A DNA stretch of 64,000 nt from [Actinomadura] parvosata subsp. kistnae (GCF_900323885.1 NZ_OOHJ01000018.1:620001-684000); one strand, 5' to 3'; positions 7,959-16,609 are shown, counted from the first letter of the stretch. A program made the numbers and translations. The notes: generated by a model not told the origin, from the letters alone.

Positions 7959-9176
7959 TCAGCCGAAGTGGGCGCGGGTTTCGGCGAAGGCGGCGTCGGT
8001 GCCTTCCAGGGCCGCGGCCACCTCCGCCTCCGTGAGGGCGGCCGACATGAACCAGTTGTGCCACGGGTGCAGATACACGCCGTGCCGCAGGCACGCCGAG
8101 CTCCAGTGCATGGCGACCGACAGGTCGGCGTCGCCGTCGAAGCTGAGCCACGGGATCGTCACGGGCCCCGTCTGGTTGACCACGAAGCCGTGCGCCTTGG
8201 CCTGGGCGTACAGTCCTTCGCGGAGCTGGGTGCCGGCTCGTTCCATGGCGGCGATGCCGTTCTCGTCGCGCAGCGTCTCGATGGTGGCCTTGGCGGCGGC
8301 CATGGCGACGGCGGAGAACCAGAAGGAGCCGGTGGAGTAGAGGGTCTGGGCGGGGCCGCGCAGAGCGTCGGTGCCGGTGACGGCGGCGATGGGGTAGCCG
8401 TTGGCCATGGCCTTGGACCAGGCGGTCAGGTCGGGGCGCACGCCGTAGGGCTCCCAGGAGCCGCGCAGGTCGATGCGGAAGCCGGCGCGGACGTCGTCGA
8501 TGACGAGCGCGGCGCCGAGGCGGTCGGCGAGGGAGCGGGCGCCGCGCGCGAAGGCGGGCTCGACGAGCTCCTGGTCCTCGAAGGAGTCGTGTTTGAAGGG
8601 GGTGACGATGATGGCGGCCACGTCGCCTTCGACGGTCGCCGCCGCGGCTTCGAGGGATTCGAGGGAGTTGTAGGTGAACTCGACGAGGTCGGCCCGCTCG
8701 TTCGGGGTCGTGCCGGCCGGGGAGGGCGTGCACCACGGGTCGGCCCCGTGGTAGGCGCCGTGCGCCATGAGCACCTTGGTGCGGCCGGTCGCGGCTCTGG
8801 CGACCATGAGGGCCTGGGTGGTGGCGTCGGTGCCGTTCTTGGAGAACATCGCCCAGTCGGCGCTGGGCACGGTGTCGACCAGGAGCTCGGCCAGCTCGAC
8901 CATGATGGCGCCGGGCCCGTTGAGGCAGTCGCCGAGCGCGGCCTGGCGGGCGGCGGCCTCCTCGACGCGCGGGTGGCGGTGGCCGAGCACGACGGGCCCC
9001 CAGCTGCACATGAGGTCGATGTACGAGCGGCCGTCGACGTCCCATTGCCAGCAGCCTTCGCCGCGTGCGAAGAACTGGGGGTAGCCGGGGGCGAAGATGG
9101 CGGCGTTGAGGTGGCCGTACATGCCGCCGGGGACGACTTTGGCGGCGCGCTGGCGGAGGTCGGCGTCAAGGCTCAT
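7959..9176 (-). CDS. Class III aminotransferase, glutamate-1-semialdehyde aminomutase-like
   Basis: A 405-residue PLP enzyme of fold type I. Visible landmarks are the N-terminal VDGRSYIDLMCSWGPVVLGH, the cofactor phosphate loop SKNGTDATTQALMVAR, the Asp contacting the pyridine ring in VIDDVRAGFR, and the Schiff-base lysine in AWSKAMANGYPIAAV at about residues 266-280. It most resembles HemL-like aminotransferases outside haem biosynthesis. It lies 43 bp downstream of the PfkB kinase on the same strand and probably in the same transcript, so it may act on an amino-sugar or keto-sugar derivative. Exact substrate unknown. Confidence 0.88.
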   Translation of the reverse strand: MSLDADLRQRAAKVVPGGMYGHLNAAIFAPGYPQFFARGEGCWQWDVDGRSYIDLMCSWGPVVLGHRHPRVEEAAARQAALGDCLNGPGAIMVELAELLVDTVPSADWAMFSKNGTDATTQALMVARAATGRTKVLMAHGAYHGADPWCTPSPAGTTPNERADLVEFTYNSLESLEAAAATVEGDVAAIIVTPFKHDSFEDQELVEPAFARGARSLADRLGAALVIDDVRAGFRIDLRGSWEPYGVRPDLTAWSKAMANGYPIAAVTGTDALRGPAQTLYSTGSFWFSAVAMAAAKATIETLRDENGIAAMERAGTQLREGLYAQAKAHGFVVNQTGPVTIPWLSFDGDADLSVAMHWSSACLRHGVYLHPWHNWFMSAALTEAEVAAALEGTDAAFAETRAHFG

Positions 9177-9186
9177 GAACGTGTTC

Positions 9187-9240
9187 CTAGGCGAGGAGGC
9201 TGAGGGTGGGCGGAAGGTACTAGGCGAGGAGGCTGAGGGT
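9187..9240. repeat. Duplicated 3' end of the PfkB kinase gene
   Basis: A 21-bp sequence encoding Thr-Leu-Ser-Leu-Leu-Ala-stop occurs at 9220-9240 (the true kinase end) and again, identical, at 9187-9207 downstream, 33 bp apart. The extra copy ends in CTAGGAA and thereby supplies the AGGA ribosome site for the aminotransferase start at 9176. Confidence 0.8.
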
Positions 9241-10137
9241 CGAGGGGAGGTCGGTGAGGCCGGCGTCGGAGCCGAGGCCGGTGGCGACGCGGGCGGCGGC
9301 GGCGGTGCCCCAGCGGGCGGCGGCGGATACGTCCTGGTTGTGGAGGAGGGCGGTGAGGAAGCCGGCGCAGTAGGCGTCGCCGCAGCCGGTGGTGTCGGAG
9401 ACGTCCGTCTTCAGCGCCGGTACGTGCTCGGTTCCGGCGGCGGTGACGAGCATGCTGCCGGCGGCGCCGAGCGTGACGACGACGCCGCGCGGGCCGTCGG
9501 CGAGCAGGGTGCGGGCGGCGGTCTCGACGTCGTCGGCGCCGGTCATGAGCAGGGCCTGGGACTCGTTCGGGAGCACGTAGTCCACGTGCGGGAGGAATGC
9601 CCTGGCCATGCCCAGCAGGTCGGGCATCTCGGACAGGAGGTCCATGGTGACGATGGCGCCGGACGAGCGGGCCTCGTCGAGGAGGGCGAAGAAGGCGGGG
9701 TCGCCGAGGCCGAAGGTGACGTCCATGCCGCCGAGGTGGATGCCCCGGGCGGTGCGGAGGAGGTCGGGGTCGAGGTCGGCGTGGGTGACGCTGAGGTTGG
9801 CGCCGGGGACGTGGAAGCTGGGGCGGCCGCCGTCGGGGCGGATGGGCAGGATGGAGGCCGCCGTCTGCTCGCCCGTCCTGCGCACGAGTCGGGAGGTGTC
9901 GACGCCGCGCTTGGCCAGGATCATGAGCAGGAAGTCGCCGAGCTCGTCGTCGCCGATGGCGCCCATGGTGACCACGTCGTTGCCCAGCTTGACCAGGTCG
10001 ACGGCGGTGCCGGCGGCGGCGCCTGCGGCGGTGAGCCGGATCTGGTCGACCAGGACGGTGTCCTGGCCCTGGGGGATGTGGTCGACGGGTCTGGCGAGGA
10101 TGTCGACGATGTGGACGCCGACTGTGACGACGGTCAT
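9220..10137 (-). CDS. PfkB/ribokinase-family carbohydrate kinase
   Basis: A 305-residue cytoplasmic sugar kinase. The second PfkB signature with the catalytic Asp is DTTGCGDAYCAGFLTALL at about residues 250-267; the first signature region is AAGAAAGTAVDLVKLG near residue 37. It phosphorylates a sugar or related alcohol with ATP. It is read divergently from a TetR regulator and class II aldolase, and is followed by an aminotransferase, giving a small sugar-catabolic module: phosphorylation, then aldol cleavage. Which sugar is not evident. Confidence 0.88.
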   Translation of the reverse strand: MTVVTVGVHIVDILARPVDHIPQGQDTVLVDQIRLTAAGAAAGTAVDLVKLGNDVVTMGAIGDDELGDFLLMILAKRGVDTSRLVRRTGEQTAASILPIRPDGGRPSFHVPGANLSVTHADLDPDLLRTARGIHLGGMDVTFGLGDPAFFALLDEARSSGAIVTMDLLSEMPDLLGMARAFLPHVDYVLPNESQALLMTGADDVETAARTLLADGPRGVVVTLGAAGSMLVTAAGTEHVPALKTDVSDTTGCGDAYCAGFLTALLHNQDVSAAARWGTAAAARVATGLGSDAGLTDLPSTLSLLA

Positions 10138-10138
10138 A

Positions 10139-10170
10139 GTCTAAATAGACAGACGTCCGAATAAAACGTC
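10139..10170. promoter_or_regulatory. Paired inverted repeats in the kinase/TetR divergent promoter
   Basis: The 45-bp gap between the two start codons holds GTCTA-AA-TAGAC (10139-10150) and GACGT-N8-ACGTC (10153-10157 and 10166-10170). Either or both could be the operator of the adjacent TetR regulator. The gap is so short that a bound dimer would cover both promoters. Confidence 0.4.
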
Positions 10171-10182
10171 AAGAGGTGCCCT

Positions 10183-10767
10183 ATGCCGAAGATCGTTGAT
10201 CATGATGAGCGCAGGCGTGAGGTCCTGTCGGCGGCCAGCCGGGTGATCGTCAGGGACGGCATCGACGCCGCCACCACCCGCGCCATCGCCAAGGAGGCCG
10301 GCTACTCCAACGGCGTGCTCGCGCACTACTTCGCCGACAAGGACGAGATCCTGCTGTCGGCGTTGCGGCACTCGCATCGGCGCATCCGGGGGCGGCTGAC
10401 CGGCAAGGTGGCGGGGATGACGGGGCTGGCGGCGCTGCGCGAGGTGCTGCTGGACAACCTGCCGCTGGACGCCGAGCGTTGGGAGGAGACGCGGCTGGAG
10501 GTGAGCTTCTGGAGCCGCAGCCTGGCCTCCGAGCGGCTGGCCGAGGTGCAGCGGGCCGAGGCGGGCGAGCTGCGCGCCGCCGTACGGGAGCTGCTGGAGC
10601 AGGCCCGCACGGCCGGGGAGCTGAGCACCGACGACGACCTGGACGACGTCGCGGAGCGCCTGCTCGCCCTGGTCGACGGGCTCAGCCTGCACCTGCTGCT
10701 CTACCCCGACCGGATGGGCAGGGACGTGGCCGAGCGGCTGATGACCCAGGCCGTGGAGCGGCTGTAG
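10183..10767 (+). CDS. TetR/AcrR family transcriptional regulator
   Basis: A 194-residue repressor with the N-terminal helix-turn-helix TTRAIAKEAGYSNGVLAHYF at about residues 29-48 and a helical C-terminal ligand domain (FWSRSLASERLAEV, LVDGLSLHLLLYPDRM). The BetI-like C-terminal look is common in regulators of polyamine, alcohol or sugar catabolism. It is divergent from the PfkB kinase and 49 bp upstream of the aldolase, so it probably controls both arms of this module. Confidence 0.9.
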   Translation: MPKIVDHDERRREVLSAASRVIVRDGIDAATTRAIAKEAGYSNGVLAHYFADKDEILLSALRHSHRRIRGRLTGKVAGMTGLAALREVLLDNLPLDAERWEETRLEVSFWSRSLASERLAEVQRAEAGELRAAVRELLEQARTAGELSTDDDLDDVAERLLALVDGLSLHLLLYPDRMGRDVAERLMTQAVERL

Positions 10768-10816
10768 CGGGGGGCCGATTGCCGCTCCGGCGGGCCGCCC
10801 GCTACTGTCCTGGCGC

Positions 10817-11446
10817 ATGAGCCTTCGCGAGCAGTTGTGCGAGTACGGCCGGCGGGCCGTCGAGCTCGGCCTGGTCATCGGCACTTCGGGCAATCTCAGC
10901 GTGCGCGAGGGCGACCTGGTGACGGTGACGCCGTCGGGCGCGGCGCTCGACCGGCTGACGCCCGAGATGTGCCCGGTGGTGGACCTGACGACGGGCCGGC
11001 GGGTGGCGGGCGAGACGCGTCCCTCCAGCGAGACGCCCATGCACCTGGCCATCTACCAGACCACCGACGCGCGGGCGATCGTGCACACGCACTCCGTGTT
11101 CGGGACGGTGGTGGCCACCACGATGACGGAGCTGCCGCCCGTCCACTACAACGCGCTGATGCTCGGCGGGGTGGTGAAGGTCGCCGAGTACGCCACGTAC
11201 GGCACCCCCGAGCTGGCCGCGAACGTGCGCGCGGCCCTGGAGGGGGGCAAGCGCGCCGCCCTGATGGCCAACCACGGCGGGGTGACCATCGGGGCGACGC
11301 TGGAGGAGGCGTTCGAGGCGACGCGCCTGCTGGAGTGGCTCTGCGAGGTGTACGTGCGGGGGCTGAGCGTCGGCAAGCCGACCATCCTGACGGAGGAGCA
11401 GCTCGCCGCGGTGGTCGAGCGCGCGCTCAACCCCCCGCCCCTGTAG
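10817..11446 (+). CDS. Class II aldolase/adducin family protein (fuculose-phosphate aldolase-like)
   Basis: A 209-residue zinc aldolase of typical FucA/AraD length. GLVIGTSGNLSVREGD near the N-terminus forms the phosphate pocket; SSETPMHLAIYQ holds the catalytic Glu; the zinc histidines are in IVHTHSVFGT and in LMANHGGVTIG. It cleaves a ketose-1-phosphate-type substrate to DHAP and an aldehyde, or may be an epimerase; sequence alone does not separate the two. It follows the TetR gene on the same strand. Confidence 0.9.
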   Translation: MSLREQLCEYGRRAVELGLVIGTSGNLSVREGDLVTVTPSGAALDRLTPEMCPVVDLTTGRRVAGETRPSSETPMHLAIYQTTDARAIVHTHSVFGTVVATTMTELPPVHYNALMLGGVVKVAEYATYGTPELAANVRAALEGGKRAALMANHGGVTIGATLEEAFEATRLLEWLCEVYVRGLSVGKPTILTEEQLAAVVERALNPPPL

Positions 11447-11480
11447 GCGCACGCTCGACCCGCCGCTGCAGGGCTCCGGG

Positions 11481-13049
11481 CTACGCGAGCGCGGCCTGCT
11501 CGGCCAGGCCGAGCGGCAGCCCGCCGGAGCCGGCGATCCGGTCGTGGAACTCCTTGAGCGTGCCCTGGAACGACGCCCTGATGCGCTCGATCTCGATGGC
11601 GCCCGTGAGGTACGACGGGGCCTGCGTGGGCCAGGCGCAGTAGCGGTTCACCTCGCCCTGCGCGGTGCCCGGCGACAGCGACGCCTTGGTGGCCATGAAC
11701 GTCTCGGCCTCCTCGATCGACATGTCCTCGCAGTGCAGCGCGGTGTCGACGACGATGCGGGCGGCGCGGAAGATGCGGCAGTCGAGGTGGGCCAGCTCGG
11801 TGGCGGGGGTGTCGAAGTAGCCCTGCTCGTGCAGCATCTTCTCGACGTACAGGGCCCAGCCCTCGGTGAAGTACGGCGTCCTGAAGACCTTCCTGACCGT
11901 ACGGGGGTTGCCCGCCATGTACGACAGGTGCCAGTGGTGCCCGGGGTAGGCCTCGTGCACGGCGATCGAGGGCATCTGGGCCCGCGAGTTCGTCCGCAGG
12001 CGCTGGCGTACCTGCTCGGGGGTGAAGTCGTCGGGCGTGTAGGGCACGAAGAAGACGCCCGTGCGGGAGGAGCTGAGCGGCGGCGGCGACAGGTAGTGGG
12101 CCACGGACAGGACCGGGCGGGTGTACTCGGCGGAGGGCAGCACGTAGCACTCCTCGCCGTCGGCGAACGTCACCAGGTCCCGCTCGCGGACGAAGTCGCG
12201 GGCCCGCAGGGTCTCCGCCTCGTACTCGGCGCGCATGTCGGCCAGGGTCGGCGGGTGGTCGTCCATGAGGTGCTCCATGGCGGCCCGCCAGTCCTGGGTG
12301 CCGTTGACCTGGAGCGCCACCTCGCGCATGCGGGCGTCGAGCTCGGCCCAGGCCGCCTTGCCCTTCTCGTGCAGCTCGGCGGCGCCGTACCCGAGCAGCT
12401 CGCGCTCGCGCAGGAGGGTGGAGTAGAGCCGCTCGCCCATGCGCCAGGTGCCGCCGCACTCGAAGCCGTCGAGGAAGGTCACGAGCTCGTCGAACGCGGC
12501 GGCGGCGGGCTCGGCGGCGGCGGCGAGCTTGGCGCGCAGCTGCTCGTCCTCGACCATGGAGGGGATCGTGCGGGTCAGGAAGTTGCGGCCGGTGCGCGCC
12601 TGGCCGAGCCCGCGCTGCACCAGCAGCGGGGCGGCGAGGTCGGGGTCGAGGTTGGCGCGGCAGGCGGCGAGCACGCCGGGCACCTCGGCCAGGCGCGACA
12701 GCGCGGAGGCGACCAGCTCGGGCTCGGGCTTGAGCCGGCGCTGGAACGGCGTGTACATGGAGGCGAAGACGGCTCCGAGGTAGACGCTCGGGTCGCGCCG
12801 CCACTCCGGCCACGACGCGAGCGCGATGGAGCCTCTGAGCTGCGACAGGACGAGATCTCTGTCGATCGCGTCGTCGAGGGTGGGTGCCTCGGCGGCGGCC
12901 AGGCGGTCGAGCCAGAGCACCTGCTCGCGCTCGCGGGCCTGCCAGGCGGAGGCGATGAAATCGCCGAGGGTGTGATCGTAACCGTCGGCCCCGAGCGAGG
13001 CGGCGACGACCGGACGGTCAGAAAAGTACCACTTGAGAAACTCGTCCAC
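11481..13049 (-). CDS. DUF885 family protein (putative metal-dependent hydrolase)
   Basis: A 522-residue DUF885 protein. The diagnostic motif is HEAYPGHHWHLSYMAG at about residues 298-313, a HExxxGHH arrangement suggesting a zincin-like site; nearby FTEGWALYVEKM and CRIFRAARIVVDTALH complete the family pattern. No signal peptide, so cytoplasmic. The GTG at 13049 (VDEFLKWYFSDRP) was chosen because this is where the conserved N-terminus begins; the longer in-frame extension overlaps the divergent DUF4032 gene. Physiological substrate unknown. Confidence 0.85.
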   Translation of the reverse strand: MDEFLKWYFSDRPVVAASLGADGYDHTLGDFIASAWQAREREQVLWLDRLAAAEAPTLDDAIDRDLVLSQLRGSIALASWPEWRRDPSVYLGAVFASMYTPFQRRLKPEPELVASALSRLAEVPGVLAACRANLDPDLAAPLLVQRGLGQARTGRNFLTRTIPSMVEDEQLRAKLAAAAEPAAAAFDELVTFLDGFECGGTWRMGERLYSTLLRERELLGYGAAELHEKGKAAWAELDARMREVALQVNGTQDWRAAMEHLMDDHPPTLADMRAEYEAETLRARDFVRERDLVTFADGEECYVLPSAEYTRPVLSVAHYLSPPPLSSSRTGVFFVPYTPDDFTPEQVRQRLRTNSRAQMPSIAVHEAYPGHHWHLSYMAGNPRTVRKVFRTPYFTEGWALYVEKMLHEQGYFDTPATELAHLDCRIFRAARIVVDTALHCEDMSIEEAETFMATKASLSPGTAQGEVNRYCAWPTQAPSYLTGAIEIERIRASFQGTLKEFHDRIAGSGGLPLGLAEQAALA

Positions 13050-13071
13050 CGGTGCACCATATCCTGAGCAA

Positions 13072-14283
13072 ATGCCCCTGCAGATCACTGGCGCGCTAGG
13101 CGACCCTGACCTGATCCGCCTCCCCTGGGAGACCCCTCTCGAAGACTGGCCGCAACACCATCTGGTCGATCTGCCGCGCGGCATCTCGCGGCACGTGGTG
13201 CGCTTCGCCCGCCTGTCGGGCAAGGTGTACGCGATCAAGGAGATCAGCGAGCGCTACGCCAAGCGGGAGTACCAGCTCCTGTGGGACCTGGCCAGGCTCG
13301 ACGCCCCCGCCGTGGAGCCGGTCGCGTACGTCACCGGCCGCGAGAACGGCCTCGACGCGGCCCTGATCACCCGCCACCTGCAGTTCTCGCTGCCCTACCG
13401 GGCGGTCATGTCGGGCACCCTGCGCCCCGACACGCTCACCCGCCTGCTGGACGCGCTGGCCGTGCTGCTGGTGCGGCTGCACCTGAACGGGTTCTACTGG
13501 GGCGACTGCTCGCTGTCCAACACGCTGTTCCGGCGCGACGCGGGGGCGTTCGCGGCCTACCTGGTGGACGCCGAGACCGGCGAGATGCATCCGATGATCA
13601 GCGAGGGCCAGCGCCTGACCGACATCGACAACGCGCACACCAACATCTTCGGCGAGATGCTCGACCTGGAGGCCGGCGGGCTGCTGCACCCGTCGATCGA
13701 CCCCATGGACACCGCCGACGACATCGTGGCCCGCTACCACCGCCTCTGGAACGAGATCAACGAGAGCGAGATCATCGAGGAGGTCGACTGGCACCGCGTC
13801 GAGCAGCGCATCAGGCGCCTCAACCTGCTGGGCTTCGACGTGGCCGAGATGATGGTGCGGCGCAAGGTCGGCACCGGCCGGCTGATCGTGCGTCCCAAGG
13901 TCGTGGACGCCGGCCACCACCAGCGCCGCCTGCTCCGCCTGACCGGCCTCGACGTCGAGGAGAACCAGGCGCGGCGGCTGCTCAATGACCTCGACGGGTT
14001 CAGGGTGGCCAAGGGGCTGCGGCACGAGGACGAGGCCATCGTGGCGCACCGGTGGCTGGCCGAGGTGTTCCAGCCGACCGTGGACGCCATCCCCGCCGAG
14101 CTGCGCGGCAAGCTGGAGCCCGCGCAGCTCTTCCACGAGATCCTGGACCACCGCTGGTTCCTGTCGGAGCAGGAGGGCGCGGACGTCGGGCTGGGCGCGG
14201 CGGTGAAGTCGTACGTGGACAACGTCCTCGTGCACAAGCCCGACGAGCGCGCGCTCCTGCCGGACGAGGAGCCCGCCCAGTAG
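13072..14283 (+). CDS. DUF4032 protein with atypical kinase-like fold
   Basis: A 403-residue cytoplasmic protein. The first 200 residues look like a small kinase lobe arrangement related to lipopolysaccharide kinases: KVYAIKEISERYAKRE holds the candidate ATP-binding Lys, LHLNGFYWGDCSLSNTLF the catalytic loop (GDCSLSN in place of HxDLHxxN) and YLVDAETGE the metal Asp. The C-terminal half (residues 220-390) is the DUF4032 region. Only 22 bp separate this ATG from the divergent DUF885 start, so the promoters must overlap or the mRNAs be leaderless. Function unknown. Confidence 0.82.
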   Translation: MPLQITGALGDPDLIRLPWETPLEDWPQHHLVDLPRGISRHVVRFARLSGKVYAIKEISERYAKREYQLLWDLARLDAPAVEPVAYVTGRENGLDAALITRHLQFSLPYRAVMSGTLRPDTLTRLLDALAVLLVRLHLNGFYWGDCSLSNTLFRRDAGAFAAYLVDAETGEMHPMISEGQRLTDIDNAHTNIFGEMLDLEAGGLLHPSIDPMDTADDIVARYHRLWNEINESEIIEEVDWHRVEQRIRRLNLLGFDVAEMMVRRKVGTGRLIVRPKVVDAGHHQRRLLRLTGLDVEENQARRLLNDLDGFRVAKGLRHEDEAIVAHRWLAEVFQPTVDAIPAELRGKLEPAQLFHEILDHRWFLSEQEGADVGLGAAVKSYVDNVLVHKPDERALLPDEEPAQ

Positions 14284-14300
14284 GCCCTTCGACGCGCCGC

Positions 14301-14903
14301 TCAGTAGGCCACGCTGACGCGCTGCCGGGGGTGGGCGTTCTTGTCCACCTCGTCGGCGATCGCGACCGCGAAGTCCTCGGCGGTGATGAAGCTGCGGCCC
14401 TCGGCGTCGGTCATGAGCTGGTCGCCGCCGAGCCGGTACGTCCCGGTGCGCTCCCCCGGCGCGATCTCGGCCGCCGGGGAGACGAACGTCCAGTCGAGGT
14501 CCTCGACCTCACGGAACAGGCGCAGCAGCGAGCGGCCGGCCAGCGCCTCCTTCTTGTAGATGTCGGGGAAGTCGGGCGTGTCCACCAGGTCCTGGCCGGG
14601 TGCCACCTGGAGGCTGCCCGCGCCGCCCACGACGATCACCCGCCGCACCCCGGACGCCCGCGCGCCCTCGATGAGCGCCCGGTAGGCCGCCAGGAAGGGC
14701 GGCTCGGGCTCGCTGCCGTCGCGCGGCGGCGCGATGGCGGAGACGATGGCGTCGTGGCCCTCGGCCAGCGTGGCGGTGTCGTGGATGTCGCCCTTGACGG
14801 GGCCGGTGCGGCTGAGGCCGGTGACCTCGTGGCCGCGATCGCGCAGCTCGGCGGCGATGCGCTGACCGACCATGCCGGTCGCGCCGAAGAGAAGAATCTT
14901 CAT
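14301..14903 (-). CDS. NAD(P)H-binding oxidoreductase (SDR a5/NmrA-like)
   Basis: A 200-residue Rossmann protein with MKILLFGATGMVGQRIAAEL at the start (GxxGxxG dinucleotide motif), VRRVIVVGGAGS in the fourth strand and DLDWTFVSPAAEI later. Such small proteins reduce flavins, quinones or act as redox sensors. An in-frame ATG six codons upstream lies inside the HxlR palindrome, so the ATG at 14903 is preferred. Divergent from an HxlR regulator, the classic pairing for redox or electrophile-responsive oxidoreductases. Confidence 0.87.
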   Translation of the reverse strand: MKILLFGATGMVGQRIAAELRDRGHEVTGLSRTGPVKGDIHDTATLAEGHDAIVSAIAPPRDGSEPEPPFLAAYRALIEGARASGVRRVIVVGGAGSLQVAPGQDLVDTPDFPDIYKKEALAGRSLLRLFREVEDLDWTFVSPAAEIAPGERTGTYRLGGDQLMTDAEGRSFITAEDFAVAIADEVDKNAHPRQRVSVAY

Positions 14904-14912
14904 GTCGGCAAG

Positions 14913-14929
14913 AGTATCCATCGGATACT
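14913..14929. promoter_or_regulatory. 17-bp palindrome between oxidoreductase and HxlR gene
   Basis: AGTATCC-ATC-GGATACT is a perfect inverted repeat in the 54-bp divergent promoter region. It is a strong candidate for the HxlR operator. GTATCC-like half sites recur just before the HxlR start (GGTTAC, GTACC, GGATACC). Confidence 0.65.
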
Positions 14930-14957
14930 GGTTACTTCATCGTGCTATAAGTACCTT

Positions 14958-15308
14958 ATGGATACCGGTGATGTCTTCGACCCCAATTGTCCTACCCGGG
15001 TGGTCCTGGACCGCATCGGCGACAAGTGGTCGGCGCTGGTGCTGCTCTGCCTCGACGGCGGGCCCATGCGCTTCACCCAGCTCCGCACCCGGATCGGCGG
15101 CGTCACGCCCAAGGTGCTCACGCAGACGCTGCGGGCCATGGAGCAGGACGGGCTGGTGACGCGGGAGGTGTTCGCCGAGGTGCCGCCGCGGGTTGAGTAC
15201 GCGCTCACGGAGCTCGGGCGCTCGCTGCACGGGCCGATCTCGGTGGTGGCCGACTGGGCCGAGCGAAATGTCGCCGAGATCATGCGTTGCCGCGAGAAAT
15301 TCTCATAA
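14958..15308 (+). CDS. HxlR family winged-helix transcriptional regulator
   Basis: A 116-residue regulator consisting of one winged helix. The family pattern is plain: CPTRVVLDRIGDKWSALVLL, then GPMRFTQLRTRIGGVTPKVL (recognition helix) and TQTLRAMEQDGLVTREVF, with YALTELGRSL in the wing. A Cys at residue 11 sits where redox-sensing members carry their reactive Cys. It probably binds the palindrome at 14913-14929 and controls the divergent oxidoreductase and itself. Confidence 0.92.
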   Translation: MDTGDVFDPNCPTRVVLDRIGDKWSALVLLCLDGGPMRFTQLRTRIGGVTPKVLTQTLRAMEQDGLVTREVFAEVPPRVEYALTELGRSLHGPISVVADWAERNVAEIMRCREKFS

Positions 15309-15445
15309 ATCATACGTTTTTCCGTAGCAGTAGGGTTTTTCTACTCCGCAGCCGTATAAAACCCCCACACCTGTGACTCGCCGCCCGATGGGCGCGCCTC
15401 CTTCGCCCTACGCTGTTCGCGTTCCACCACGGCGAGGGAGGTCAC

Positions 15446-15820
15446 GTGCTGGGAATCGACGGCTGCCTGGCGGAAGTCATGTCCATACCGGGCGCGCTGG
15501 ACGCCATGCTGGTGGACCACACGAGCGGCATGGCCGTGGCCTTCAGCACGGCGGTGGGCGTGGACGCCGACCGGTCGGCCGCCGCGCTGACCGAGGCGCT
15601 GCGCGCCACCACCGACGGCCTGGCCCGCACCTGCCCGGGCGACGTCGTCCGCATCGACGACATGCTCGTCACCACGGACAAGGGCCACCATCTGCTGCGG
15701 CTGCTGGAGACCGTGTTCGAAGGACCGCTGGTCATCTACGTACGCCTTGACCTGGAACGATCCAACCTCGCGCTGGCCAGGCACCGCCTGAGCACCATCT
15801 CCAGCCGGCTCGCGACGTGA
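15446..15820 (+). CDS. Roadblock/LC7 domain protein 1
   Basis: A 124-residue single-domain protein with the roadblock pattern: an N-terminal helix (IDGCLAEVMSIPGALDAM), the strand MLVDHTSGMAVAF, a central helix, and a C-terminal helix ending SNLALARHRLSTISSRL. Roadblock proteins regulate small Ras-like GTPases as GAPs or scaffolds (MglB for MglA). It uses a GTG start with GGGAGG upstream. First gene of a four-gene operon holding two more roadblock proteins and a DUF4388-type protein; no GTPase gene is adjacent. It is most like the third roadblock (17035-17406). Confidence 0.82.
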   Translation: MLGIDGCLAEVMSIPGALDAMLVDHTSGMAVAFSTAVGVDADRSAAALTEALRATTDGLARTCPGDVVRIDDMLVTTDKGHHLLRLLETVFEGPLVIYVRLDLERSNLALARHRLSTISSRLAT

Positions 15821-15823
15821 CCC

Positions 15824-16609
15824 ATGACCAAGCTCGACACACTCCTGGCCGGCCTCGCCCGCGAGCGCTCCACCGGCGCGCTCCAGGTCGGCAGGAGCGG
15901 CACGATCTTCCTGTCCGAGGGGCGCGTGACGTACATGGAGTGCGCCCAGACCCCCAGCGTCGAGCGGCTGCTCGCGGCCAGGGGGCTGATGAGCGAGGCG
16001 GCGCTGCGGCGGGTGCAGGGCGACGGCGGCTGCGAGAAGCTGCTCACGGAGGGGGCGCTCACGCCGGGCGAGCTGCAGTACGCGGTGCTCGGCGGGGTCC
16101 TCGACGCGGCCTTCTTCCTGCTGCCGGTCAGTGGGGCGCGGCCCAAGTTCCGCCCCGGCGAGCAGCACTGGCTCGGCGGGCAGTGGTTCTTCGACGTGCC
16201 GGGCCTGGTGCGCGAATGCGCGCGGCGGCGGGCGCAGCTCGCCGAGATCTGGCCCTCCGCCGACGTCGACTCCCTGCCGGTACGGCCACTGCCCCGGCTG
16301 CCCGGGCACGGGGTGACGCTGAGCCGGGTCCAGTGGGAGGTCATCGTCAGGGCCGACCACAAGGCGACCCCGCTGGAGCTGGCCAAGCAGCTGGGGCGGC
16401 CGGCGTACCCGGTGCTCGTGGCCGTGCGGCGGCTGGCCGCCTCCGGGCTGCTGGCCGCGCCCGACCTGCCCCAGCGGGGGGCTCCCGCGGAGCACCCGCC
16501 GCACGACCCGAAGGCGCGGGCCCAGCCGCTGGGCCCGCCCGTGACGGGTGACCCGACCGATCTGGCGCTGCTGATGCGGCTGAAGAAGGCGCTCGAGGAG
16601 CTGTCGTGA
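15824..16609 (+). CDS. DUF4388 (PATAN-like) protein with C-terminal winged helix
   Basis: A 261-residue cytoplasmic protein. Residues 1-60 (LLAGLARERSTGALQVGRSG, then IFLSEGRVTYMECAQ) match the PATAN/DUF4388 half, a domain often fused to signalling modules. Residues about 165-215 (VTLSRVQWEVIVRADHKATP, ELAKQLGRPAYPVLVAVRRL) look like a winged helix comparable to that in DUF742 proteins of conservons. The C-terminal tail is Pro-rich. It sits between roadblock genes with a 3-bp gap before and a 4-bp overlap after, so it is very likely part of the same complex. Confidence 0.72.
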   Translation: MTKLDTLLAGLARERSTGALQVGRSGTIFLSEGRVTYMECAQTPSVERLLAARGLMSEAALRRVQGDGGCEKLLTEGALTPGELQYAVLGGVLDAAFFLLPVSGARPKFRPGEQHWLGGQWFFDVPGLVRECARRRAQLAEIWPSADVDSLPVRPLPRLPGHGVTLSRVQWEVIVRADHKATPLELAKQLGRPAYPVLVAVRRLAASGLLAAPDLPQRGAPAEHPPHDPKARAQPLGPPVTGDPTDLALLMRLKKALEELS

